From a bacterium (GTDB lineage Bacteria > Patescibacteriota > Saccharimonadia > Saccharimonadales > UBA4665), in NCBI GenBank assembly GCA_021833065.1, contig JAKBGO010000003.1, positions 4,426-56,869 on the forward strand: a DNA stretch of 52,444 nucleotides, written 5' to 3'. Below the pieces are notes generated by a model. It had not been told where the DNA came from and did not search any database. It was given only the letters and a program-made list of their open reading frames with translations. The position numbers and the translations under genes are program-made. Each line of letters starts with the position of its first letter. Within the stretch, counting starts at the first letter, position 1. Positions 26,472 to 35,185 of this stretch are shown one piece after another.

Positions 26472-27362
26472 GTGTCTCTGGGCACTTTTTCATCTTTTGC
26501 CCAAACAAATGACATTAACATTACTATGATTAAATCTGATCATTCAAATTCATGTCTTACTGTATTTAAAGCCAACAATGTTAATCTTAGTCAATGCTCA
26601 CGAAGTTTAAACCAGAATTTTGCACCTAATCTGGGTGAGCTTGTATCTAATAAATTATGTCTAACCAATAATAACTTAAAATTCTATTTATCAACTTGCA
26701 CTAATTCTCCTAATCAAATCTTTTTACTGACGGGCAGTAAAATATTAAATCCGTTAACGAATGAGTGTTTGGATAGCAGAAGTTCAGTACTTAAATTGTC
26801 GGCCTGCTCAGATTCAGCCGATAATCTAAACTTTACTGTTATTCAATATTCGAATAATAGACAGGTAGCGTTTAAGCCCTTTAATTGTCTTTCATATAAT
26901 AACGTTAATCTCAGATTATCGTGTAACACCTTATTGCAATGGTACGAATGGAATACGAATTCCGCCAATCACTACCAATTACTTTCCAATTATACTGACG
27001 GTAATTCTTACGAAGAATGGTGCGCTGACTTTGTCAGTTATATCTATATGCAATCGGGGATTCCTTTTAAATACGGCGAAAGAAACAATTGGGATGAATA
27101 CAATGCCAATTACATTCAAAATCAAAACTTAACATTTCATCAGGCAAGTTCAGGATATATACCAAAATCCGGTGATATAGCATTTTTCGACTACCCAGGG
27201 GGTCATGTTGAAATGGTGGCAATCGGTGGAAAGAAACCAACATTTATCTATGGCGATTCGGCTACAATTGACTCTCAAACTGGAAATGGCGATATGGCTA
27301 CTAACTCCAAATTGTCAGATGGAAATATTGGAAATGTAACATACTACCTATCTATTAATTAA
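26472..27362 (+). CDS. Secreted ricin-lectin plus CHAP amidase/endopeptidase protein (start uncertain)
   Basis: The N-terminal about 150 residues show ricin-B-like lectin repeats with paired Cys and CLT/CLD-type motifs (NSCLTVF, NKLCLTNN, NECLDSRS). The C-terminal about 120 residues form a CHAP domain with catalytic C184 in EEWCADFVSYIY and H245 in PGGHVEMV. CHAP enzymes cut peptidoglycan peptides; the lectin would hold wall glycans. The GTG at 26472 cuts through a signal peptide. The in-frame upstream codons NDFFYSLVILVSLGTFSSFAQ would complete it, but the only ATG (26443) is in another frame unless one T is added in a T run. An ATT at 26439 is in frame. The stop follows normally. Confidence 0.8.
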   Translation: MSLGTFSSFAQTNDINITMIKSDHSNSCLTVFKANNVNLSQCSRSLNQNFAPNLGELVSNKLCLTNNNLKFYLSTCTNSPNQIFLLTGSKILNPLTNECLDSRSSVLKLSACSDSADNLNFTVIQYSNNRQVAFKPFNCLSYNNVNLRLSCNTLLQWYEWNTNSANHYQLLSNYTDGNSYEEWCADFVSYIYMQSGIPFKYGERNNWDEYNANYIQNQNLTFHQASSGYIPKSGDIAFFDYPGGHVEMVAIGGKKPTFIYGDSATIDSQTGNGDMATNSKLSDGNIGNVTYYLSIN

Positions 27363-27388
27363 ATTTAAAGCATAAGTGGCTCATTCGA

Positions 27389-27416
27389 TTGACTTTAAAT
27401 CAGTTAAGTGTATAAA
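27389..27416 (+). promoter_or_regulatory. Promoter of the cytochrome b gene
   Basis: TTGACT (27389-27394), a 16-bp spacer and TATAAA (27411-27416) lie 24 bp before the ATG. A purine-rich AAGGGAG ribosome site follows. Both boxes match 5 of 6 consensus positions. Confidence 0.65.
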
Positions 27417-27439
27417 GGAAGTTAAGGGAGAAAAATAAA

Positions 27440-29215
27440 ATGTTAAAAACCATCTCAAGTATTATAAACATGGATAATCCAGGCCATTACTATCATTGGT
27501 CTATAGTGACTATCTCAGCTGCGAATTTGATATTAATTTTTCTAATGGTACTAGTTTTCTTACTAGCTTTAATTTTACCCTTCCCTGGTTCTAAAACTAA
27601 ATTCTTAGAAGAAACAAGGGAAATTGAACATGAGCATGATCATGAAATGTCTACTATTAAATCCGATATGTGGACTGCAAAGATTAGGAATTTATGGTTA
27701 CGTTTTCTTCCCCCAAATAAATTAATACCTGATTCACAACCGGCTTATGTTTCGTCTTGGATTTATGTTTTTGGTGTTGCTACATTAGCCGCACTTTTTA
27801 TGGTTATAGTATCAGGATTTGCCTTGGCTATTGGAGGTGTTGACTGGTGGCATACAACTACTCTTGGACATTTTTTTAACAGTATCCATCTGTGGTCTGT
27901 AGAGTTGTTTATGGCATTTATGGTAATTCACTTATGGGGTAAGTTTTGGATGGCAGCTTGGCGCGGCAAAAGAGCTTTAACTTGGATAACCGGCGTTCTG
28001 GCATTTTTAATTTCAGTTATAGCAGCTTTCACGGGTTACCTTTCTCAGCAAAATTTCGATTCTCAATGGATTGCAACTAACGGGAAAGATGCCATTAATG
28101 CGACCGGTATCGGTGCCTTCTTCAATCTTATGAACTTTGGTCAAATGATCACCTGGCATATAGTCTTAATACCACTTGCCTTAGTGGCATTGGTAGGAGG
28201 TCACATACTACTGGTTAGAATCAGAGGTGTTTCTCATCCCCTACCCGTTAAATCGCCACGCGGTCACCAAGCTAAAATTGCCCAAAAAATAGCTGATGAA
28301 AAAGACTGGACTGGTCCAAAGAGAAAATATGACATCATCAAAGAAGGTACCTTTGCAGTTGTCGTAGTATTTTTACTTGTCTTTGGTCTATCGCTCTTGT
28401 TATCATCCCCAGACAAACCACCTGTCACTGTCCAAAGTTGGGCCAATATAGCACCTGCCGATTTTATGGGCACGGTCGTTAGTGAACTCAATGGTACTAG
28501 TGAAACTGCTAATTATGGTCCACCCTACAATAATGGCACTCATAACGTACAGACAATTATAGTATCACCCCAGTTATTTTCAGGTATTCGTCAGCCTATC
28601 GATAGCGCAAACACGTTCGTAATTAGTCCTCTAACTAAACTTTCAATTAATAACCCTAGTCTTAAAATCGCTTTGAGTGAATATACTTCATCATCCAATA
28701 GCACAAAGCAGTTCTGGCTTAAAAACTATTCAGACGCTTTAAATAAACTATCTTTTTCCAATAACAAGATTTTCGTTCCCAATGGTAACTATGGTCCTAT
28801 AGGTGTCATCGTTTCCTCTGAGCTTGATTATGCAAGATCGGGTGCTATCGACACTGCTTTACTGGCGCAGCAACCATTCTACGGTTCAAACTATACCAAA
28901 CCACTGTTATTCCTAGAGGATGGTAGTTACTTCTCTTCATTGGCGCAAAAAGAGCACCTGATAGGGACTCAGTGGGGGGTTATGAATGAAACTGGTAGTT
29001 ATCCAGGCCAACCTTGGTTATGGCTATACACACTTTGGTACCAGATTCCTAGCTTTAGCTCATCAGCCAATGTAGACTTGATAGCTATTTTGATGACCTT
29101 GGTATCAACAATATTGTTAATGATGATTCCATTTATTCCAGTTCTTAGAGATATACCAAGATACATTCCAGTTCATAAATTAATTTATCGATCTTGGAAT
29201 AAATCAAACAAATAA
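27440..29215 (+). CDS. Di-heme cytochrome b (N-terminal cytochrome b/b6 domain) with large extracytoplasmic C-terminal region
   Basis: In this 591-aa protein the b-type heme ligands are visible as H150-x13-H164 in SIHLWSVELFMAFMVIH and H240-x14-H255 in WHIVLIPLALVALVGGH. This is the four-helix di-heme bundle of bc/b6f cytochrome b. The N-terminus adds one helix (about 25-48) and a His-rich EHEHDHE loop. After a fifth helix near 308-325, residues of about 330-545 are polar and Asn/Ser-rich, probably outside the membrane, and a last helix follows. No PEWY motif is seen, and no Rieske or cytochrome c1 gene is nearby. It could pass electrons between quinone and an unknown partner. The preceding neighbours are the two-component pair and the CHAP gene. 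Confidence 0.85.
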   Translation: MLKTISSIINMDNPGHYYHWSIVTISAANLILIFLMVLVFLLALILPFPGSKTKFLEETREIEHEHDHEMSTIKSDMWTAKIRNLWLRFLPPNKLIPDSQPAYVSSWIYVFGVATLAALFMVIVSGFALAIGGVDWWHTTTLGHFFNSIHLWSVELFMAFMVIHLWGKFWMAAWRGKRALTWITGVLAFLISVIAAFTGYLSQQNFDSQWIATNGKDAINATGIGAFFNLMNFGQMITWHIVLIPLALVALVGGHILLVRIRGVSHPLPVKSPRGHQAKIAQKIADEKDWTGPKRKYDIIKEGTFAVVVVFLLVFGLSLLLSSPDKPPVTVQSWANIAPADFMGTVVSELNGTSETANYGPPYNNGTHNVQTIIVSPQLFSGIRQPIDSANTFVISPLTKLSINNPSLKIALSEYTSSSNSTKQFWLKNYSDALNKLSFSNNKIFVPNGNYGPIGVIVSSELDYARSGAIDTALLAQQPFYGSNYTKPLLFLEDGSYFSSLAQKEHLIGTQWGVMNETGSYPGQPWLWLYTLWYQIPSFSSSANVDLIAILMTLVSTILLMMIPFIPVLRDIPRYIPVHKLIYRSWNKSNK

Positions 29216-29222
29216 AAGATTA

Positions 29223-30515
29223 TTATCTTTCAATAACAGAATTTCGCTCTGGTCCTACGCCAATCTTTTTAATCGGGATACCAAGTTCTTTTTCAATGAA
29301 CTCAATAAATTCTCTGGCTTGATGAGGCAGCTCGCTGTACTTTCGAATATGACTAATATCTTCTTTCCATGAAGTAAATTCTCTGTATATTGGAGTACAC
29401 TTACTTAATAAATTTGCAGAACTTGGCGCGTATACTATATTCTTTCCGTCAAGAATATACTCGGTTGCTATCTTGAAAGTGTCACCGAATCTTGGTACGT
29501 GATCTAACTTAGTCAAATATAATTCGTCCACGCCATTTAATTGAATAGCCTTTCTGATTTCAACTAAATCAAGATATCCAAGCCTCCTTGGTCTTTTCGT
29601 TGTTGCCCCATATTCACTGTCGGTTTGGCCAAATTCACCCCTAATATTCTGTGCAATTTGTTCATCTGTGATTTCTGTTACGAAAGGTCCACCGCCTACA
29701 TGTGATTTAATAGCTTTGATTACCATGCTTACTTTGGAAACGCTTTTAGGGGAAATACCAAGTCCGTCCAATAACCCAGTTACTGTTGTTGATGATGATG
29801 TGACGTATGGATACATACCGTGACTTATATCAAGCCAAAAAGCCTGAGCACCTTCTCCTAGTATGTTCTCACCATTTAACAGCCTTTGATTTATTAAATC
29901 GACAGTGTCTTGGATGTATGGTTTTAAGTTTTCAGTAGCTTTAAGCCAAACTTTTACTTCATTTTCAAGCTCTTGTTCTGTTCTTTTCAGATCAGTTTGG
30001 AAATTACTATTTACATCAATAAGTAGCTCTAGTGCTTTGGCATATAGTTCTTTAGGAAAATATACCGATTCCATTCTATAACCCTCTCTTGTATATTTAT
30101 CTCCGGCTACAAAGGCTATACCTGATTTAGTACTTCCTTGTGCGTTTTGACTATTTTCACGAAGTAAATCTAATGATAAGTGATGAGGCATTACCAAGTG
30201 GGCTGAGCTGCTGATAACAAGGTTTTTTGTACTAACATCAATCCCGGCAGATATTAAACTGTTTATTTCATTTGTTAGTTTTATCGGGTCAACAAAAACA
30301 CCGTTTCCGATTATATTGAGAATATGAGGATGAACTATCCCAGAAGGGATTTGGTGAAGGGCTATAGGGTTCATAGATTCCGGCGCTACTGTGTGACCAG
30401 CATTGGCACCACCGTTGCCACGTGCTACAACTGTATAATCAGGGGCTATCAAATCAACAAAGCGACCCTTACCTTCATCTCCTCGTTGTCCACCAACTAT
30501 TACATGAAAAGGCAT
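29223..30515 (-). CDS. purA: Adenylosuccinate synthetase-like protein (divergent PurA)
   Basis: The 430-aa GTP-dependent ligase has VGGQRGDEGKGRFVD at its N-terminus and GNGGANAGHTV shortly after. These are the phosphate loop with catalytic Asp and Lys, and the conserved His. It would join Asp to IMP on the way to AMP. Differences from classical PurA include Arg in place of the Trp of GQWGDEGKGK and an altered GSTKSGIAF segment where GRGIGP is usual. The catalytic Asp that PurZ-type paralogues lack is present, so I keep PurA. No other purine genes are close, which fits a salvage role, but that is an inference. It is convergent with cytochrome b. Confidence 0.8.
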   Translation of the reverse strand: MPFHVIVGGQRGDEGKGRFVDLIAPDYTVVARGNGGANAGHTVAPESMNPIALHQIPSGIVHPHILNIIGNGVFVDPIKLTNEINSLISAGIDVSTKNLVISSSAHLVMPHHLSLDLLRENSQNAQGSTKSGIAFVAGDKYTREGYRMESVYFPKELYAKALELLIDVNSNFQTDLKRTEQELENEVKVWLKATENLKPYIQDTVDLINQRLLNGENILGEGAQAFWLDISHGMYPYVTSSSTTVTGLLDGLGISPKSVSKVSMVIKAIKSHVGGGPFVTEITDEQIAQNIRGEFGQTDSEYGATTKRPRRLGYLDLVEIRKAIQLNGVDELYLTKLDHVPRFGDTFKIATEYILDGKNIVYAPSSANLLSKCTPIYREFTSWKEDISHIRKYSELPHQAREFIEFIEKELGIPIKKIGVGPERNSVIER

Positions 30516-30524
30516 AACCTATAG

Positions 30525-30553
30525 AGAATACACTCTAATTTTTGAATAATCAA
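30525..30553 (-). promoter_or_regulatory. Promoter of purA-like gene
   Basis: Minus strand TTGATT (30553-30548), a 17-bp spacer and TATTCT (30530-30525) end 9 bp before the ATG, giving a predicted leader of a few nucleotides. Box matches are moderate (5 and 4 of 6). Confidence 0.45.
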
Positions 30554-30562
30554 TTGCTTTTT

Positions 30563-31681
30563 TTAGCCACCAACATATCCGCCGGTATATTGGAATAAGA
30601 AATAAGCCCATAGGATAGAGCTGGCCGCCAAAATTATTGGATAAGCATTTTTATTATCTTTGAATTTATCAAAAAACATTAAAGGTAAGGCAAAATCCAT
30701 CAAGACATATCGGTTGTAGCCACCAAACTGTCCGCCTACTAGAGGTAAGAGTAAAAATAATAAACTATACAGAGAAAGTATCTTATCTCTATTCCACCAA
30801 TAGATTACCGATACAGTGACTAAAAGTATCATAAGTACATTCAACCACCCCATATCGGCTATATAGTGTGATAAGCTCCAATGAAACCAACCCAAATGTT
30901 GTTGAGAGTAGATAAAAGCCAGAGCGTCACCAAATTTTTTATTTAAAAAGATCATATAACTAATTAATCCAATCATACCCAGTATAAAGGTAGTTAGTAA
31001 TTTATTTTTTGATATTTTATTTCTATATAGAATCATTAGAACTAATAAAAGACCAAATAGACCAGTTATATGCGTTACCGTAGCTATTCCTATAAGTGTT
31101 CCAGAAAGTAAATATTTATTTTTATTGGCATAATTCCAAGCCGCAAGAATTAATAAAGCAAGCATGGGTTCGCTATAACTTGCAACTAAAAATATCCCAG
31201 TCGGAAACAAAATAAACAATAGAACAGCGTTTATACCAGATAAGCTATCTTTAAATTTATATCTTGTCTTAATTATTTTAATAAGGAAGAAGATTGACCC
31301 TATCAAACAAAGCCACGAAACAATTAGCCCAGAATCTAGTAAAGACGGCACCATGATGTGTATAAATCTCGCTGATAAGGGATATCCAGGGAATAAATTA
31401 GTTTGAGACCTAGTTTGATAACCATTTAAAGATATATTTAAATAGTCTGGGCCATCCCAGTTTGACAAAATTTTTAAAGGATTATTCGGCTCTAGAACAT
31501 ATCTCGCATGGCTATCTGGATTTAACGGAACAACCTTATTATTTGAATAACCTAAGAAAGTAGCGAATGAAATCAAAAGAATACCCAACAAAGAAGCCAA
31601 TAAAATATCATGTCTAAAAAGTAAAGATCTTAGATTTGATATGTAAGCAAACACTTTACGTCTTTTATCTTTCGACCTCAT
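30563..31681 (-). CDS. GT-C membrane mannosyltransferase-like protein (PIG-V-like)
   Basis: The 372-aa multi-pass protein has about nine to ten hydrophobic helices. Its first extracytoplasmic loop reads NWDGPDYLNISLNGYQT and NLFPGYPL, the WDG-x-x-YL...GY...FPxYP pattern of PIG-V-type mannosyltransferases, which use lipid-linked sugar donors outside the membrane. The Asp of WDG is the likely catalytic acidic residue of the GT-C fold. The glycan acceptor is unknown. A TATTAT -10 box ends 6 bp before the ATG. It is followed by the purA promoter and gene on the same strand. Confidence 0.75.
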   Translation of the reverse strand: MRSKDKRRKVFAYISNLRSLLFRHDILLASLLGILLISFATFLGYSNNKVVPLNPDSHARYVLEPNNPLKILSNWDGPDYLNISLNGYQTRSQTNLFPGYPLSARFIHIMVPSLLDSGLIVSWLCLIGSIFFLIKIIKTRYKFKDSLSGINAVLLFILFPTGIFLVASYSEPMLALLILAAWNYANKNKYLLSGTLIGIATVTHITGLFGLLLVLMILYRNKISKNKLLTTFILGMIGLISYMIFLNKKFGDALAFIYSQQHLGWFHWSLSHYIADMGWLNVLMILLVTVSVIYWWNRDKILSLYSLLFLLLPLVGGQFGGYNRYVLMDFALPLMFFDKFKDNKNAYPIILAASSILWAYFLFQYTGGYVGG

Positions 31682-31687
31682 TTGTCT

Positions 31688-31693
31688 ATAATA
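31688..31693 (-). promoter_or_regulatory. Candidate -10 box of the PIG-V-like gene
   Basis: Minus strand TATTAT ends 6 bp before the ATG, so transcription would begin at or next to the start codon. No clear -35 was found. Confidence 0.4.
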
Positions 31694-31763
31694 TCATTTT
31701 TAAGATTTCGAGTTATTTGGATTTATGACGAACTTTTGTGTTCTGTAAATTCAAGATTCAAAT

Positions 31764-31838
31764 TGGCTGGGATGGAGGGATTCGAACCCCCGAATGCCAG
31801 GACCAAAACCTGGTGCCTTACCACTTGGCTACATCCCA
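31764..31838 (-). tRNA. tRNA-Gln(UUG)
   Basis: The minus strand folds into a 75-nt cloverleaf. The acceptor pairs TGGGATG with CATCCCA, the discriminator is G and CCA is encoded. The anticodon stem is CCAGG/CCTGG with loop TTTTGGT, anticodon TTG. The T arm is GGGGG-TTCGAAT-CCCTC. There is no intron, unlike tRNA-Asn in this window. Confidence 0.95.
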
Positions 31839-31927
31839 ATAACTAAGTTTTAATTTTACAATATAAGATGTTTAATCACAATTATTAATCAATAGTTTAT
31901 AATATAATCTAACAAATTATTTATATT

Positions 31928-32866
31928 ATGAAAAAAGAATCCCAAAAGTCCTTCGAAGACTATATATTTCCTTTGAATTTAAACGGTCTAGAAGGACGAA
32001 TGTTAAAACTTCCATCCTCTAATAAAAGGAAAAAGGCTGATATCCTATTTATTTATGGACATCACTCAAATATTGAAAGATGGAAGGGTTTAATTGAAGT
32101 CTTAAGTGACTTTGGAAATGTCACAGTAACGGATTTACCGGGTTTTGGAGGGATGGATAGTTTTTATAAAATTCACAAAAAACCCACAATAGATAACTTT
32201 GCCGACTATTTAGCAACTTTTATTAAACTAAGGTACTCTAATCATAAAATTTCTATAATTGGCTTGAGTTTTGGCTTTGTTATTGTAACAAGGATGCTAC
32301 AAAGACATCCTAGTTTGGTTGGCAAGGTTGAGCTGCTAGTAAGTATCGTTGGTTTTACTCACAAAGATGATTTTACCTTTTCAAAATCTAGAAAACGAGG
32401 ATACCTCCTCGGTACAAATTTATTTAACGGATACTTTCCATCAAAAATTTTTAGATATCTGTTTCTAAATAAATTCGTACTGCAAAAGATTTATTCTAAG
32501 ACTCACAACGCCAAACATAAATTTAAAAATATAAATTCCCAAGAAGATTTCAACCGTTTAATAAATTTTGAAATCGAACTTTGGCATTGTAATGATGTTA
32601 GAACTTGGATGTATACGACAATAGAGTTTTTGAATTTAGATAACTGTAATAAGAGGATTAACCTACCTGTATGGCATGTTATGACTAAAAACGATAACTA
32701 TTTCGATCCTAAAATTGTTGAACAACATATGAAAGTTATTTTTACAGATTTCAATAAGACTGTTTCAAATTCAGATAACCATGCTCCAAGTGTCATACTA
32801 GATAAAAAGTCCGCTCAAAGTTTAGTACCTAATAAATTAAAATTGCAGTTAAATAAGTTAAAATAA
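31928..32866 (+). CDS. Alpha/beta hydrolase
   Basis: The 312-aa protein shows the alpha/beta hydrolase layout: strand LFIYGHHSNIERW forming the oxyanion region, DLPGFGGMD, and the nucleophile elbow IGLSFGFVIV with Ser in G-x-S-x-G near residue 113. The late acid is in TKNDNYFD and the His in SDNHAPSV near the end, so the catalytic triad is plausible. The substrate is unknown. It is 4 bp ahead of the first of two GT4 genes, so a role in handling glycolipid or surface polysaccharide intermediates is suggested only by context. TATAAT copies at 31898-31908 are the likely -10 region. Confidence 0.78.
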   Translation: MKKESQKSFEDYIFPLNLNGLEGRMLKLPSSNKRKKADILFIYGHHSNIERWKGLIEVLSDFGNVTVTDLPGFGGMDSFYKIHKKPTIDNFADYLATFIKLRYSNHKISIIGLSFGFVIVTRMLQRHPSLVGKVELLVSIVGFTHKDDFTFSKSRKRGYLLGTNLFNGYFPSKIFRYLFLNKFVLQKIYSKTHNAKHKFKNINSQEDFNRLINFEIELWHCNDVRTWMYTTIEFLNLDNCNKRINLPVWHVMTKNDNYFDPKIVEQHMKVIFTDFNKTVSNSDNHAPSVILDKKSAQSLVPNKLKLQLNKLK

Positions 32867-32870
32867 AGAT

Positions 32871-34001
32871 ATGGAAAAGAAACTAAGGATCGGTTTAGTA
32901 TGTCCGTATGATATTTTTTCGGAAGGTGGAGTCCAATTCGTCGTAAAACATCTTTATTCTTATTTAGTGAAAAGAGGTCATTACGTCAAAATAATCACTC
33001 CCTACCCTATTGGTAATACTGACATGTCTAAGATGAGCTCAAAGGATGTCATATTCATTGGTAAATCTAGAGATTTTCGTTCTCCTCTGCATACAACAGT
33101 CCAAATATCCAGCTCGGCAGACGATAAAGAAATTCGGCAGGTACTAAAAAATGAAAAGTTTGATTTAATAAATTACCATGAGCCATGGGTTCCGTTTTTA
33201 TCAAAACAAATTTTAACCCATTCTACTTCAATTAATATAGGAACTTTTCATGCCAAAATTCCGGACACAAGATTAATCAAAGGTTTGGTAAAAAGCCTCA
33301 ATCCATATCTTAAGTCGGTCGCCAAAAATCTAGATGGTTTCACAGCGGTTTCCCATGCTGCCGCCGAGCATATCAATACTCTAACTGATAGAGAGATTAA
33401 AATAATATCTAATTTTATAGAATTGTCTGAATATCAGATGAATACTAAAAAGGATAAATCCGAGAATAAAACAATTCTATATATAGGACGGTTAGAAACA
33501 AGAAAAGGGGTAAGATATTTATTAGATGCATTTTCCCTTATAAACGAAAAATACGATAATCTTGAACTAATTATTGGTGGCGATGGTCCTAAGAAGAAGG
33601 TTCTGATAGATCAAGCTGAGGATTTAAACCTAAAAAACGTTAAGTTCCTAGGCAAGGTTACGTCTGCTCAAAAAGGGGACTTATTAAATAAGGCGGACTT
33701 ATTCTGTTCTCCTGCTATTTACGGTGAAAGTTTTGGTATCGTACTTCTTGAAGCAATGGCTGCTAACATTCCAATTGTCTGTGGAGATAATCCGGGATAC
33801 AAAGAACTCATGAAAGACATAGGTGTATTTTCCGTAGTTGACGTTAAAAATAAACAGGACTTTGCTAATCGACTGGAACTGCTTTTATTTAATACATCTT
33901 TGATTAAAATCTTTCAAGATTGGGAAAAGGAGTACGTCAAACTTTTCAATGAAAACAATGTGCTGGCTAGTTATGAAAGTTACTTCCTGAGCGTTAAATA
34001 A
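32871..34001 (+). CDS. Family 4 glycosyltransferase (GT-B fold), first copy
   Basis: The 376-aa protein has IGLVCPYDIFSEGGVQFVVKHL at the N-terminus, the typical acceptor-side start of GT4 enzymes including PimA-type mannosyltransferases. The C-terminal donor domain carries ILYIGRLETRKGVRYLLDAF, IGGDGPKKK, and the E-x7-E motif PAIYGESFGIVLLEAMA. GDNPGYKELMKD follows. It transfers a nucleotide-activated hexose to a lipid or glycan acceptor at the inner membrane face. Together with the next gene it may add successive sugars, as PimA and PimB do in actinobacterial phosphatidylinositol mannoside synthesis; that analogy is inference. Confidence 0.88.
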   Translation: MEKKLRIGLVCPYDIFSEGGVQFVVKHLYSYLVKRGHYVKIITPYPIGNTDMSKMSSKDVIFIGKSRDFRSPLHTTVQISSSADDKEIRQVLKNEKFDLINYHEPWVPFLSKQILTHSTSINIGTFHAKIPDTRLIKGLVKSLNPYLKSVAKNLDGFTAVSHAAAEHINTLTDREIKIISNFIELSEYQMNTKKDKSENKTILYIGRLETRKGVRYLLDAFSLINEKYDNLELIIGGDGPKKKVLIDQAEDLNLKNVKFLGKVTSAQKGDLLNKADLFCSPAIYGESFGIVLLEAMAANIPIVCGDNPGYKELMKDIGVFSVVDVKNKQDFANRLELLLFNTSLIKIFQDWEKEYVKLFNENNVLASYESYFLSVK

Positions 34002-34006
34002 ACACT

Positions 34007-35185
34007 ATGAAAAGTCTAAATATTGGATTTGTTTTTGACGATTCAATGGATAGATTGGATGGTGTACAGCAATATATTAATACTTTAGCTGAATATTACA
34101 CTTCAAAAGGACATAAAGTATTTTATTTCGTAGGTGAAACTAAAAACTCTAAGTACGAAAATCTCTATTCATTTTCTAAAAATTTGAGAATCCGCTTTAA
34201 TCGAAATACCGTATCGATTCCTTATAAATCATTTAAATACAGTCAAATTGAAAAGACTCTTGATGCGCTTATGATAGATGTATTTCATGTTCAGATGCCT
34301 TTTTCTCCTATCATGTCATCCAAAGTAATTAGATATGCCAGCAAACGAGGGATAACCGTAATAGGTACTTTTCATATTCTCGGATATAATAAATTACAAT
34401 CAGTGGCAACCAAGCTACTTGGAGTTATAACTAAAAAGTCACTTAATTATTTTTCAAAAATCTATTCAATCTCTTCACCTGCTCAATCATTTTCGAGTCA
34501 TTACTACGGTATTAAATCAGATATTCTAGGAGCACCGATTGATATTAAAAAATTTAAGTCCTCTAAAACCCTTGATTATAAGTCAATTGATATTTTAAAT
34601 CTCGGTCGGTTAGTTAAGAGAAAAGCAACAATCGATTTATTAACTGCTTTAAAAATTTTGCGAAATAAACACCCCGAAAGTTATCAATCTATAAATTCAG
34701 TCAAAATAGCCGGATCGGGTTATTTGTCCGAAAAACTCCAAACTTATGTCAAAAAGAATCATTTGGATGATAAAATTTCCTTTTTGGGATTCGTCAGTGA
34801 GGAAGATAAAATAAATTTATTTGCTAATTCCCAGATATCAGTATTTCCATCAAGAGGGGGTGAAAGTTTCGGCATTGTCCTGATAGAAGCTCTTTCTAGT
34901 GGTACTACGCTAGTTTTGGCAGCCGATAATCCAGGATACCGCTCTGTCCTTGGCATTTTAAAAACTCAGTTATTTCCGGTTAAAAACCCAGATAAATTAG
35001 CCGAAAAACTAAATTATTATATTAACTCACCGGAAAAAATATTTAATTCCTTAAACGAATCTCGAAGAATAGTTAAATCCTACGATGTTAATTATGTTGG
35101 TAGCAAAATATTATCGGACATTTATTCTCTGATTGCCAAACATAAAGATGAGTGTCATAATATCGCCAAGGAACATAATGGATAA
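34007..35185 (+). CDS. Family 4 glycosyltransferase (GT-B fold), second copy
   Basis: The 392-aa paralogue of the preceding gene starts IGFVFDDSMDRLDGVQQYINTLAEYY. Its donor domain has ILNLGRLVKRKATIDLLTALKIL, the E-x7-E region SRGGESFGIVLIEALS and ADNPGYRSVL. The two copies differ enough that they likely act on different acceptors. It is 5 bp downstream of the first GT4, and its last 8 bp overlap the start of the AI-2E-type gene. The reaction is a glycosyl transfer at the membrane surface; donor and acceptor cannot be read from the sequence. Confidence 0.86.
   Translation: MKSLNIGFVFDDSMDRLDGVQQYINTLAEYYTSKGHKVFYFVGETKNSKYENLYSFSKNLRIRFNRNTVSIPYKSFKYSQIEKTLDALMIDVFHVQMPFSPIMSSKVIRYASKRGITVIGTFHILGYNKLQSVATKLLGVITKKSLNYFSKIYSISSPAQSFSSHYYGIKSDILGAPIDIKKFKSSKTLDYKSIDILNLGRLVKRKATIDLLTALKILRNKHPESYQSINSVKIAGSGYLSEKLQTYVKKNHLDDKISFLGFVSEEDKINLFANSQISVFPSRGGESFGIVLIEALSSGTTLVLAADNPGYRSVLGILKTQLFPVKNPDKLAEKLNYYINSPEKIFNSLNESRRIVKSYDVNYVGSKILSDIYSLIAKHKDECHNIAKEHNG

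Noticed and set aside
29223-30515. PurZ (2-amino-dAMP pathway enzyme)
   Set aside because: The Asp in GDEGKG that PurZ-type proteins replace is present, and no phage-type partner genes are nearby.
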